Assembly (NCBI GenBank): GCA_965217265.1
Contig: CBDCHP010000011.1
Span: forward strand, 434,001 to 498,000
Length of the DNA stretch: 64,000 nt
Direction of reading: 5' to 3'
Source: JAGRGG01 sp965217265
GTDB lineage: Bacteria; Pseudomonadota; Alphaproteobacteria; Geminicoccales; Geminicoccaceae
This document shows positions 17,103 to 25,975 of the stretch, one piece after another. The notes below the pieces were generated by a model. It worked only from the letters and a program-made list of their open reading frames with translations. It made no database searches and had not been told where the DNA came from. Numbering within the stretch: position 1 is the first letter of the stretch; each line of letters opens with the position of its first letter. Position numbers and translations under genes: made by a program.

Positions 17103-19733
17103 ATGGCAAAAGACACGACAGCGACGGAGGTGGTCTCGCCACAGGGCGGCCTCGACGACATCACCTCCAGCGACACGGGCGGGCGCAATCCCGGTAAGGG
17201 GGTGGCGACGTTTGTCCTCGTCGTCGCCGTCGTCTGGTCCTTGTTCCAGCTCTGGATCGCTTCACCCCTGCCCTTCATCATCGGCTTTGGCGTCTTCAAC
17301 GACACCGAGGCGCGCTCGATCCACCTCGCGTTCGGCCTGTTCCTCGCCTACCTCGCCTACCCGATGTTCAAGTCGAGCCCGCACGACCGGGTTCCGGCCT
17401 ATGATTGGATCTGCGCCGTCCTGGCGGCGGTCTGCGCCCTCTACCTCTACATCTTCTACCAGAGCATCGCCGGCCGCATCGGCGCCCCGATCGGCCAGGA
17501 CTACGTCGCCGCCGTGATCGGCATGGTCCTGCTCTTGGAGGCGACCCGCCGCTCGCTCGGCCCGGCGCTGATGATCATCGCCATCGTCTTCCTCGCCTAC
17601 TCCTTCCTCGGCCCCTACATGCCGGACATCATTGCCCACCAGGGCAATTCCTTGGGTCAAGTCGTCAACCACCAGTGGATCACGACCGAGGGCGTGTTCG
17701 GCATCGCGCTCGGCGTCTCGGCCAGCTTCGTCTTCCTCTTCGTCTTGTTCGGGGCACTCCTCGACAAGGCGGGCGCCGGCAACTGGTTCATCCAGGTCGC
17801 GTTCTCGCTCATGGGCCACATGCGCGGCGGCCCCGCCAAGGCGGCCGTCGTCAGTTCCGGCCTCACCGGCCTGATCTCAGGCTCCTCGATCGCCAACGTC
17901 GTCACGACCGGCACCTTCACCATCCCCTTGATGAAACGGGTCGGCTTCTCCGCCGAGAAGGCGGGTGCCGTCGAGGTCGCCTCCTCGGTCAACGGCCAGA
18001 TCATGCCGCCCGTCATGGGTGCCGCCGCCTTCCTCATGGTCGAGTTCGTCGGCATCCCCTACACCGAGGTCATCAAGCACGCCTTCCTGCCGGCGCTGAT
18101 CTCCTACATCGCGCTCGTCTACATCGTCCACCTCGAAGCCCTGAAGGCCGGGATGGAGGGCCTGCCGCGCGCGGTGGCGCCCAAGCCCTGGGTGCAGTGG
18201 CTGACCGGTGTGGCGTTCGGCATCGTGACCCTGGGCGTCGTCTCGTTCGCCGTCTACTACGGCGTCGGCTGGCTGCGCACGCTCTTCCCCGACACGGCCG
18301 GCTGGATCCTGGCGGTGCTCCTCGCCGTCGCCTACGTCGCCCTCCTCTACGTCGCCTCGCGCGTGCCCGACTTGAAGATGGACGACCCGAACGCGCCCGT
18401 GACCCGGCTGCCGGAGCCGCGCCCGACCGTCCTGTCCGGCCTGCACTACCTCGTCCCGGTCGTCGTCCTCGTCTGGTGCTTGATGATCGACCGGCTCTCG
18501 CCCGGCCTCTCGGCGTTCTGGGCCGCCGTCTTCATGATCTTCATCCTCGTGACCCAGCGGCCCTTGATGGCGGTGTTCCGCAGCACGGGCGACCTCGGCG
18601 GGCAGGCGGTGCGCGGCTTTTGGGAACTCATCGACGGGCTCGCCGCCGGTGCGCGCAACATGATCGGCATCGCGATCGCGACCGCGACCGCCGGCATCAT
18701 CGTCGGCACCGTGTCCTTGACCGGCGTCGGCTCGGCCCTCGCCGACGTGGTCGAGGTCCTCTCGGGCGGCAACATCCTCGCCATCTTGGCGCTCACCGCC
18801 GTCCTCTCGCTCATCCTCGGCATGGGCCTGCCGACGACGGCCAACTACATCGTCGTCTCGGCACTTCTAGCCCCGGTCATCGTCCAGCTCGGCACCCAGA
18901 ACGGGCTCTTGGTGCCCTTGATCGCCGTCCACCTCTTCGTCTTCTACTTCGGCATCATGGCCGACGTGACGCCCCCCGTCGGCCTCGCCTCATTCGCCGC
19001 CGCCGCCGTGTCGGGCGGCGATCCGATCAAGACCGGCGTCGTCGCCTTCTTCTACTCCTTGCGCACGGCGGCGCTGCCGTTCTTGTTCATCTTCAACACC
19101 GACCTGCTCCTCTACGAGGTCGATTGGCTGCACGGCATCATGATCTTCATCTTCGCCACGATCGCCATGCTGCTGTTCGCCGCCGCGACGATGGGCTACT
19201 TCTTGACCAAGAGCCATATCTGGGAGAGCGTCGCGCTCCTCTTGATCGCGTTCTCGATCTTCAGGCCCGGCTTTTGGTGGGAGATGGTCTTCCCGCCCTA
19301 CGCCGAGCGCGAGCCCACCCAGATCGTCGAGGCCGCCGCGAACACGCCGGCGGGGGAGCCCTTGCGCCTGCGCGTCTCGGGCCTGAACGAGTTCGGCGCG
19401 CCGACCGAGTTCTCCGCCCTATTGCCGCTGCCCGACGCCGGCACCGGCGAGGAGCGGCTGGAGGGTGCCGGCGTCTTCCTGCGCGACGAGGGCGACAAGG
19501 TCTTCATCGACGACGTGATCCCCATCGCCGACGACGGCTCCGAGAGTGCCGCCGCCGAGGCCGGCCTCGACTGGGACCAGGAGATCGTCCGGGTGCTGCG
19601 CTACCAAGAGCAGCCCTCGAAGTACTGGCTCTACATCCCGATCCTGGCGCTGCTCGCCGGCATCGTCTGGCTGCAGCGCCGCCGGATGGAACCGGCCCCG
19701 GCCAAGCACCCCGCCCCCGCCGCGGCCGAGTGA
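17103..19733 (+). CDS. TRAP transporter fused small/large membrane subunit (DctQM)
   Basis: The start is ATG 17103 behind GGAGGA, giving 876 residues. About four N-terminal membrane segments (the DctQ-like part) are fused to the DctM-like large subunit, which shows SGLTGLISGSSIANVVTTG, SSVNGQIMPPVMGAAAFLM and GMGLPTTANYIVVSALLAP. The C-terminal 150 residues form a DUF3394-like extension, a soluble segment followed by a final membrane helix before RRRMEPAP. It drives ion-coupled uptake of the ligand bound by the TAXI protein upstream. Confidence 0.95.
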   Translation: MAKDTTATEVVSPQGGLDDITSSDTGGRNPGKGVATFVLVVAVVWSLFQLWIASPLPFIIGFGVFNDTEARSIHLAFGLFLAYLAYPMFKSSPHDRVPAYDWICAVLAAVCALYLYIFYQSIAGRIGAPIGQDYVAAVIGMVLLLEATRRSLGPALMIIAIVFLAYSFLGPYMPDIIAHQGNSLGQVVNHQWITTEGVFGIALGVSASFVFLFVLFGALLDKAGAGNWFIQVAFSLMGHMRGGPAKAAVVSSGLTGLISGSSIANVVTTGTFTIPLMKRVGFSAEKAGAVEVASSVNGQIMPPVMGAAAFLMVEFVGIPYTEVIKHAFLPALISYIALVYIVHLEALKAGMEGLPRAVAPKPWVQWLTGVAFGIVTLGVVSFAVYYGVGWLRTLFPDTAGWILAVLLAVAYVALLYVASRVPDLKMDDPNAPVTRLPEPRPTVLSGLHYLVPVVVLVWCLMIDRLSPGLSAFWAAVFMIFILVTQRPLMAVFRSTGDLGGQAVRGFWELIDGLAAGARNMIGIAIATATAGIIVGTVSLTGVGSALADVVEVLSGGNILAILALTAVLSLILGMGLPTTANYIVVSALLAPVIVQLGTQNGLLVPLIAVHLFVFYFGIMADVTPPVGLASFAAAAVSGGDPIKTGVVAFFYSLRTAALPFLFIFNTDLLLYEVDWLHGIMIFIFATIAMLLFAAATMGYFLTKSHIWESVALLLIAFSIFRPGFWWEMVFPPYAEREPTQIVEAAANTPAGEPLRLRVSGLNEFGAPTEFSALLPLPDAGTGEERLEGAGVFLRDEGDKVFIDDVIPIADDGSESAAAEAGLDWDQEIVRVLRYQEQPSKYWLYIPILALLAGIVWLQRRRMEPAPAKHPAPAAAE

Positions 19734-19743
19734 GGGACCGAAC

Positions 19744-20172
19744 ATGTACAAGCACATCCTGGTCCCGGTCGAACTCGGCGACGACAAGGCTTGGACCGCA
19801 GCCCTCGCCCGCGCGGTCGAACTCGTTCAGGCCTTTGACGCCAAGCTCTCGCTGTTGAGCGTCGTGCCCGACCTCGGCGTCGGCATGGTGTCGAGCTTCT
19901 TCCCGCCCGACTACGCCGACAAGGCGCGCGAGACGGCACAAGACGGCATCAACAAGGTCGCGGCGGCGCACGTTCCGGCCGACCTGCACGCCGATACCTA
20001 CGTCGCCCAGGGCAAGGTCTGGCGCGAGATCGTCCGCGTCGCGAACGAGACCGGCGCCGACCTCGTCGTGATGGGCGGCCGCGACCAGGACGCGCCCGAG
20101 ACCTTCCTCCTCAGCACGACCGCCCAGCGCGTCGCGCAACGCGCAGGGGCGTCGGTCCTGATCGTGCGGTAG
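19744..20172 (+). CDS. UspA-family universal stress protein
   Basis: This 142-residue single-domain Usp protein starts with MYKHILVPVELGDD and ends with ASVLIVR. The ATG at 19744 lies 10 bp after the TRAP permease stop. The nucleotide loop (GGRDQDAPETFLLSTTAQRV) only partly matches the G-2x-G-9x-G(S/T) ATP motif, so ATP binding is uncertain. TRAP operons often end with a Usp protein; TeaD of the Halomonas ectoine TRAP system is the studied case and regulates uptake. A similar regulatory role is inferred from position. Confidence 0.93.
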   Translation: MYKHILVPVELGDDKAWTAALARAVELVQAFDAKLSLLSVVPDLGVGMVSSFFPPDYADKARETAQDGINKVAAAHVPADLHADTYVAQGKVWREIVRVANETGADLVVMGGRDQDAPETFLLSTTAQRVAQRAGASVLIVR

Positions 20173-20320
20173 AACGCTGCGCGTTGCGCTCGCCGCGCGG
20201 GCTTCTTCTTTTTTTGCTAGTGTTAACGTAGGAGGCTGACCGCGGCGCCGAGGGCCAGCCTCGGACGACGAGCAAAAAGAAAGAAGAAAAGCCCGCGCGG
20301 CGAGCGCACGCGCAGCGTTC
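20172..20320. repeat. Palindromic terminator-like element, full copy B
   Basis: This is a 149-bp imperfect palindrome. The left arm GAACGCTGCGCGTTGCGCTC begins on the last base of the uspA stop (TAG). The right arm ends in GCGCACGCGCAGCGTTC. T-rich (left) and A-rich (right) tracts flank a GC-rich centre with GCGGCGCCGAGGGCC, the same central block as copy A. It lies between uspA and the next plus-strand gene. Confidence 0.85.
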
Positions 20321-20358
20321 AATCATCTCGGCCAAGCAAACGAACTGAAAGCACGTCG

Positions 20359-21939
20359 ATGTCACGCATCATCCGGCCAGAACCGAGAGCAGGTCTTGCG
20401 ACGCGCCGCGAGGTTCTGGTCGGTGCTGCGGCCCTGGGCCTCGCCGCCGCCGCCCTGCTGCCGGGGGCGGCGCGGGCGCAGGAGACGCCGCAGAAAGGTG
20501 GGATGCTGCGGGTCGGTTTGGCCGACGGCAGCACGACCGACACCCTCGACCCGCAGACCTACACCGGCGCCTTCATGCTCTGCTTGGGCTTTGCCACCCA
20601 CAGCACGCTCACCGAGCTCTCACCCGAGGGCGAGTTGGTCGGCGACGCCGCCGAGGGCTGGGAAGCCTCGAAGGACGCCGCGACCTGGACCTTCAAGCTG
20701 CGCAAGGGCGTGACGTTCTCCGACGGCAAGCCGATGACGGCCGAGGACGTGATCGGCTCGCTCGCCTACCACGGCGGCGAGGACTCCAAGTCCGGTGCTA
20801 AGGAGATCCTCGATCGTATCGCCGAGATGAAGCAGGACGGCGACGACGCGATCGTGTTCAAGCTCGCCGGCGGCAACGCCGACTTTGCCTACCTCATGGC
20901 CGACTACCACCTCCTGATCATGCCGCTCAAAGACGGCAAACCCGACTGGCAGGGCTACGTCGGCACGGGCGGCTACGTCTTGGAGAGCTTCGAGCCCGGC
21001 GTGCGGGCCGCGCTCAAGCGCAACCCGAATTACTGGAAAGAGAACAGGGCGCACCTGGACGAGGTCGAGATCATCGGGATCGCCGACGCCGCCGCCCGTC
21101 AGAACGCGCTCATCACGGGCGAGGTGGACCTGATCAACCGCTGCGACCTCAAGACCGTGCAGCTCCTGGCCAGGGCGCCGGGCCTGCGGATCGAAGAGGC
21201 CACGGGCCTGCTGCACTACACCGCCCCGATGATCACGACCTCCTCGCCCTACGACGACAACGAACTGCGCTTGGCGATCAAGCACGGCATCGACCGCGAG
21301 GAACTCCTGACCAAGGTCCTGAGCGGCTACGGTGCCTTGGCCAACGACAACCCGATCGCCCCCTCGATCCCGTTCTGGGCCGATTTGGAGCAGCGCACGT
21401 ACGATCCCGACAAGGCGCGCCACCACCTCAAGCGCTCCGGCTACGACAACGTCGCCCTCGACCTTTCCGCCGCCGACGCCGCCTACGGCGGTGCCGTGGA
21501 CGCGGCCGTCTTGATGCAGGAACAGCTCGCCAGGGCCGGCGTCAAGGTCAACGTCGTGCGCGAGCCCAACGACGGCTACTGGTCGAACGTGTGGATGAAG
21601 AAGCCCTGGTGCGCCGCCTACTGGGGCGGTCGGCCGACCTGCGATTGGATGTTCTCCCAAGCCTACGCCACGGGCGCCAACTGGAACGACACCGCCTGGA
21701 GCAACGAGCGCTTCGACGAGCTCTTGCTAGAGGGCCGCACCGAGCTCGACCCGGCGTTGCGGGGCGAGATCTACCACGAGATGCAGGAGATCGTGCGCGA
21801 CGACGGCGGTGCGGTGATCTGGGCGTTCGCCAACTACGTCGACGGCATGGCCGACAAGGTGCGACACGGCCCCGCGGTCGCCGCCAACTGGGAACTGGAC
21901 GGCGGCCGCTTCGCCGAGCGCTGGTGGGTGACGGAGTAG
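20359..21939 (+). CDS. Peptide/nickel-type ABC transporter substrate-binding protein (SBP_bac_5)
   Basis: The 526 residues begin with a Tat-like signal (RREVLVGAAALGLAAAALLP, then ARAQ). The SBP_bac_5 hallmarks follow: GWEASKDAATWTFKLRKGVT, FSDGKPMTAEDVIGSL, VGTGGYVLESFEPG and the C-terminal DWMFSQAYATGANWND. The family delivers oligopeptides, opines, glutathione or similar ligands. No permease or ATPase genes lie beside it, so it is an orphan binding protein here. The GTG of the next gene is 7 bp downstream, suggesting an operon with the CocE-type hydrolase and perhaps a peptide-like shared substrate. Confidence 0.94.
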   Translation: MSRIIRPEPRAGLATRREVLVGAAALGLAAAALLPGAARAQETPQKGGMLRVGLADGSTTDTLDPQTYTGAFMLCLGFATHSTLTELSPEGELVGDAAEGWEASKDAATWTFKLRKGVTFSDGKPMTAEDVIGSLAYHGGEDSKSGAKEILDRIAEMKQDGDDAIVFKLAGGNADFAYLMADYHLLIMPLKDGKPDWQGYVGTGGYVLESFEPGVRAALKRNPNYWKENRAHLDEVEIIGIADAAARQNALITGEVDLINRCDLKTVQLLARAPGLRIEEATGLLHYTAPMITTSSPYDDNELRLAIKHGIDREELLTKVLSGYGALANDNPIAPSIPFWADLEQRTYDPDKARHHLKRSGYDNVALDLSAADAAYGGAVDAAVLMQEQLARAGVKVNVVREPNDGYWSNVWMKKPWCAAYWGGRPTCDWMFSQAYATGANWNDTAWSNERFDELLLEGRTELDPALRGEIYHEMQEIVRDDGGAVIWAFANYVDGMADKVRHGPAVAANWELDGGRFAERWWVTE

Positions 21940-21945
21940 GCTTTC

Positions 21946-23943
21946 GTGAGCGCTGCCAACGTCGAGTCGATCGAGACCGCCTGGATCGCGCTGCCGGACG
22001 GAACGAGGCTGGCGGCGCGCCTCTGGCTGCCGGCCGGTGCCCGCGACGCGCCCGTGCCGGCGGTCCTGGAGTTCCTCCCCTACCGCCGGCGCGACGTGAC
22101 ATCCCCGCGCGACGAGAGCACCTACCCCGTCTTCGCCGCCAACGGCTACGCCGGGGTCCGGGTCGACGCGCGCGGCAACGGCGACTCCGACGGGCTGTTC
22201 GACGACGAGTACTCGAAGACCGAGTTGGGCGACATCGAGGCGGTGATCGCCTGGATCGCGGCCCAGCCCTGGTGCGACGGGGTCGTCGGCATGATGGGCA
22301 TCTCCTGGGGCGGCTTCAACGCGCTCCAGACGGCGGCCCGCCGCCCGCCGGCCCTGCGTGCCGTGATCTCGATCGCCTCCTCGGTCGACCGCTACGCCGA
22401 CGACATCCACTACCGCGGCGGCTGCCACCTCTCGGCCAACCTCTACTGGGCCACGACCGTGCTCGGCAACACCGCCCGCCCGCCCGACCCGACGGTGGTG
22501 GGGGAAGGCTGGCGCGAAACGTGGCTGCGGCGCCTGGACGCCCTCGAACCCTTGAGCTTTCCTTGGATCGAGCACGGGCGCCGCGACGCCTACTGGCGCC
22601 ACGGCTCGATCTGCGAGGACTACGCCGCCCTGGCCGACGTGCCGGCACTCGTGATCGCCGGCTGGGCCGACGGCTACCGCAACACGCCGACCAAGGCTGT
22701 GACGGGGCTCGCCAACGGCTCCAAGGCGATCGTCGGCCCGTGGATCCACAAATACCCCCACTTCGCCTACCCCCACCCGCGCATCGACTTCCACGCCGAG
22801 GCGATCGCTTGGTGGGACCGCTGGCTGAAGGGCATCGCCAACGGGGTCGAGGCCCTGCCCGAGGCGCGCGCCTTCATCGCTGAGGGGGCCGAGGGGGTCC
22901 GCCTCGGCGATCGGCGCGAGCGCGAGGCCGGCCGCTGGGTCGCCCGTGAACGCATCGGGGCCGACGTGCCTGCCTTGAGCCTCAACCTCCACCCCGACGG
23001 CGCCCTGCGCGCGGAAATAGCACCGGAGGCGGCGCTGACGCTGTGCTCGCCACAGGGCTGCGGCGCCGCCTCCGGCGAGTTCTTCACCGTCAACGCCGAG
23101 TGCGAACTGCCGGGCGACCAAGCCCCCGACGACGCCCGCAGCACAGTCTTCGAGACGCCCCCCTTAAAAGCCCCGCTCGACCTGCTCGGCCGCCCGCGCC
23201 TGCGCCTGCGGCTCGCGATCGACGTGCCTTTGGGCAATTTGTTCGCCCGTCTCGTCGACGTGCATCCCAATGGCGCCGCCCGCCTCGTGTCGTTGGGGAT
23301 GCTCAACCTCGCCCACCGCGAGGGCAGCGAAGCGCCGACGCCGATGACGCCGGGCGGGGCCGAGGCGATCGAGCTTCATCTTGATGAGGCGGGCTACCGC
23401 TTCAACACCGGCCACCGCCTGCGGCTCGCCCTCTCGACCGTCTACTTCCCGATGGCCCTGCCGCCGCCCGAGGCCGTCACCGCCACGCTCACTACCGGCC
23501 CCGACACCGGCCTCGACCTGCCGATCCCGGACGACCTGCACGACATCGCCCTCCCGCCGCCCGCGAACGCCGACCCGCTGCAGCACTACCCGACGACGAC
23601 GCCCGCCGCGTCCCGCACGACGACGCATGAGGCCGGCACCACCGTCTGCACGATCGAGGACGACAGCGGCACGATCACCCATCCCGAGAACGGTGTGGTC
23701 TGGCGGGAAACCCGCCGCTCGGTCTGGTCGATCGGCGACGACGACCCCTTGAGCCTGGAGGGGACCGAGCGCACGACCGCGCTGCGCGAACGGCCCGGCT
23801 GGCGCATCGAGACCGCCGCCACCGGCCGCCTCACCGCGACGGCGGACGCCTGGCACGTCGAGGCGTCGATCACGGCGATCGAGAACGGGGCCGAGGTCTT
23901 CGCGCGAAGCTGGACAAGGCGTATCGCGCGGGATTGCATGTGA
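21946..23943 (+). CDS. CocE/NonD-family hydrolase (X-Pro dipeptidyl-peptidase-like)
   Basis: The 665-residue protein starts at GTG 21946. The alpha/beta-hydrolase part shows LEFLPYRRRDVTSPRDEST and DARGNGDSDG, the nucleophile motif GISWGGFNAL (Ser), GWADGYRNTPTKA (Asp) and GPWIHKYPHFAYP (His). A jelly-roll C-terminal domain like that of cocaine esterase and PepX follows (PPLKAPLDLLGRPRLRLRLA). It probably hydrolyses an ester or a prolyl amide. The neighbouring peptide-type binding protein suggests a small peptide or amide substrate, but this is inference. Confidence 0.9.
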   Translation: MSAANVESIETAWIALPDGTRLAARLWLPAGARDAPVPAVLEFLPYRRRDVTSPRDESTYPVFAANGYAGVRVDARGNGDSDGLFDDEYSKTELGDIEAVIAWIAAQPWCDGVVGMMGISWGGFNALQTAARRPPALRAVISIASSVDRYADDIHYRGGCHLSANLYWATTVLGNTARPPDPTVVGEGWRETWLRRLDALEPLSFPWIEHGRRDAYWRHGSICEDYAALADVPALVIAGWADGYRNTPTKAVTGLANGSKAIVGPWIHKYPHFAYPHPRIDFHAEAIAWWDRWLKGIANGVEALPEARAFIAEGAEGVRLGDRREREAGRWVARERIGADVPALSLNLHPDGALRAEIAPEAALTLCSPQGCGAASGEFFTVNAECELPGDQAPDDARSTVFETPPLKAPLDLLGRPRLRLRLAIDVPLGNLFARLVDVHPNGAARLVSLGMLNLAHREGSEAPTPMTPGGAEAIELHLDEAGYRFNTGHRLRLALSTVYFPMALPPPEAVTATLTTGPDTGLDLPIPDDLHDIALPPPANADPLQHYPTTTPAASRTTTHEAGTTVCTIEDDSGTITHPENGVVWRETRRSVWSIGDDDPLSLEGTERTTALRERPGWRIETAATGRLTATADAWHVEASITAIENGAEVFARSWTRRIARDCM

Positions 23944-24026
23944 GAACGCTTCGCGTGCGCTGCCGCGCAGGCTTCCTTTTTCTTCTTTTTGTCTTTGTCC
24001 GAGTCTGGCCCCCGGTGCTGTGGCCA
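23944..24026. repeat. Palindromic terminator-like element, partial copy C
   Basis: The arm GAACGCTTCGCGTGCGCTGC starts on the base after the TGA stop of the CocE-type gene. A T-rich tract and part of the GC-rich centre follow (TCCGAGTCTGGCCCCCGG), in the orientation opposite to copies A and B. The second arm is missing; the sequence diverges after about 24026. Confidence 0.75.
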
Positions 24027-24326
24027 AACTCTTCAATACTTTGGCGCCTCTATAGGCAGGACCATCGAGTTCGACCTGATGCAGCCAGAAGTACTGGAAG
24101 AACAAAGCCCTGCCACCCTGGACCCCCAATCAAGTCGGGGTGACGGGGGAAGCAGTGTGGGCAGTTGAGATCAACTGTCGATCAAGAAGAGCAAACACCG
24201 CCGCAACACACTTGGCTTTATCAGGCCGAGCTTGATGGATGTGTCCGTATGTCTGTTAAGGTGATGAAGAATTTAGCTATAGCGCACAATTTTCGCATTC
24301 ATTTATCTTTATCATAAATTAACTAC
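24027..24326. other. Non-coding junction into AT-rich island, with one REP-like repeat
   Basis: I see no gene here. A REP-like palindrome at 24107-24149 (CTGCCACCCTGGACCCCC ... GTCGGGGTGACGGGG) resembles those at 10734-10857. After about 24180 the base composition drops from GC-rich to clearly AT-rich, marking the edge of an acquired segment. Confidence 0.6.
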
Positions 24327-24729
24327 TTACTTAATCATCAACTTTCCACCAATAATCGTTTCGGTAGAAGCTATATTGAACAATATGTTGTTTTGAATTT
24401 TATTTTTGGATATTAAATCTTCCAGCTTATTAAGTTCTTCCTCAGTCAGATAAATTATGTATTGTTTTAAAATTACGATAGGATATACTTTTGTATTTAC
24501 GTTGCCAGTCGATATCATTATGTATTCTTTTTGGCTTAAAGTAACTTTTATGCGCGCTTGTATGGCTACCGCCCCTGCTGAAGCGGAGCTTAATATGGCC
24601 AACAATATTATTACAAGTAATGTCAGGTAATAACGGGGTGTTTTTTCTTTGAAAAAGCTAAATACTATAATCAAATAAAAAATAGATGCAAATAATACGA
24701 ACAAAAATATAAGGACCGTTAAAAAATCG

Positions 24730-25507
24730 GAGGGTTTGAGCTTGGCATAGACCGCCCATATCCGTCGGCCAGGGAACGGCGGACGGGGCGGGTTGGATGG
24801 GGCTACGGTGCAAGGGGTGCGGGGGCGAGGAGCACGTCAAGAACGGGTTCATGCGCGGCAAGCAACGCTACCGCTGCAAGGGCTGCGGGCTGAACTTCAC
24901 CGACACCCCGCCGCGCGGGATGCCGCTGCGGCTCAAGGTGGAAGCGGTGCTGCTCTACCTCAGCGGCGTCTCGATGAACCGCACCGCCAAGCTGCTCGGG
25001 GTGTCGACCCCCACGGTGCAGGCCTGGATCGAGCGCTTTGCGGAAGTCTACGCGCAAAAGCCCGAGCCCGAAGGCCGTGCCGTCGTGGTCGAGCTGGACG
25101 AGATGTGGCACTACCTCAAAAAAAGCCGAACAAGCTGTGGGTCTGGAAGGCTCGGGATCGTGCTACGGGACGGCTCATCGACTGGGAGCTGGGGGGTCGT
25201 GACCGAGCCACCCTTGAACGCCTTCTCAAGCGCCTGAAGCGCTGGGGCGTGCGGCTCTACTGCACCGACGACTGGGCCGCCTACGAGAAGGCGATCCCCC
25301 AAGGCCGGCTCTACGTCGGCAAAAAGGAGACCCACGGCATCGAGCGCGACCACGCCCGCCAGCGGCACTGGCTCGCCCGCTTTCGGCGCCGGTCGATCGT
25401 GGTCTCCAAGGCCGTGCGCATGGTGGACGCCTCGATCGCGCTGTTCGCCCGCTTCGGCGGCAACGACAAGATCGGCGACCTCCGGTCTATGCTAGCCTGA
25501 GACCCTC
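24730..25507 (+). mobile_element. IS1-family insertion sequence, copy 1 (778 bp)
   Basis: The left end GAGGGTTTGAGC and the right end (read inward) GAGGGTCTCAGG form terminal inverted repeats that extend to a shared GCATAGACCG. An 8-bp direct repeat AAAAATCG flanks the element (24722-24729 and 25508-25515). It carries one transposase with an IS1-type -1 frameshift. By eye it matches the copy at 31968 throughout the coding region and ends, suggesting recent activity. Confidence 0.95.
24797..25500 (+). CDS. IS1-family transposase InsAB' (programmed -1 frameshift), copy 1
   Basis: The InsA frame starts at ATG 24797 (MGLRCKGCGGEEHVKNG) with two CxxC zinc-ribbon pairs and a helix-turn-helix (NRTAKLLGVSTPTVQAWIERF). 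At A7 (25118-25124) the frame must slip by -1 into the InsB' frame, which contains the rest of the DDE domain. That domain shows VELDEMWHYLKK, YCTDDWAAYEKAIP and HGIERDHARQRHW, ending at the TGA at 25498-25500. The fused product is about 234 residues, as in IS1. Without the slip, the InsA frame continues to 25237 and makes a truncated, presumably regulatory, protein. Confidence 0.93.
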
Positions 25508-25975
25508 AAAAATCGGATGCTTCCGTTGTTATTTTTGATTCTTTTAAAGAATTTATATTGTATGCTATATATATTAGAAGAATTGATACTAGCCCTACTG
25601 CAAACTGTGTAAATCTATCAAATTTATCCAAACCAAGTTTAATATTTATTCTATTTAAAAATCGTGCTATTGAATTGTCATCTTTTGCATCTCTCGGCAT
25701 AATTATCAATATTGTTGTTAAAGGAACGAAAAAACCTACCAGTCCTACAGCGTATATAATTTGTATTGTTGTATAAAACAACAACCAAATAAGCTGAAAC
25801 CCATCTTCTATTGAAATTAGATAATAAAAATTAGTGTTTAAACCAGCAAAAAATCCCATAGCGAAGCTATATCCTAATACCAGTAGCATTATAGGTACGC
25901 TAAATATTCCAAGTAATCTTAATAGAATTTTCTCTCTATCGGTGATTTTGCTACTATTATTGTTTATCGTATCAC

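Noticed and set aside
24107..24149. CRISPR-like repeat
   Set aside because: It is a single REP-type palindrome with no spacers or cas genes nearby.
25111..25130. IS1 transposase as a pseudogene because of its frame break
   Set aside because: The break sits on A7, the usual IS1 programmed -1 slip, and both copies share it with intact motifs on each side.
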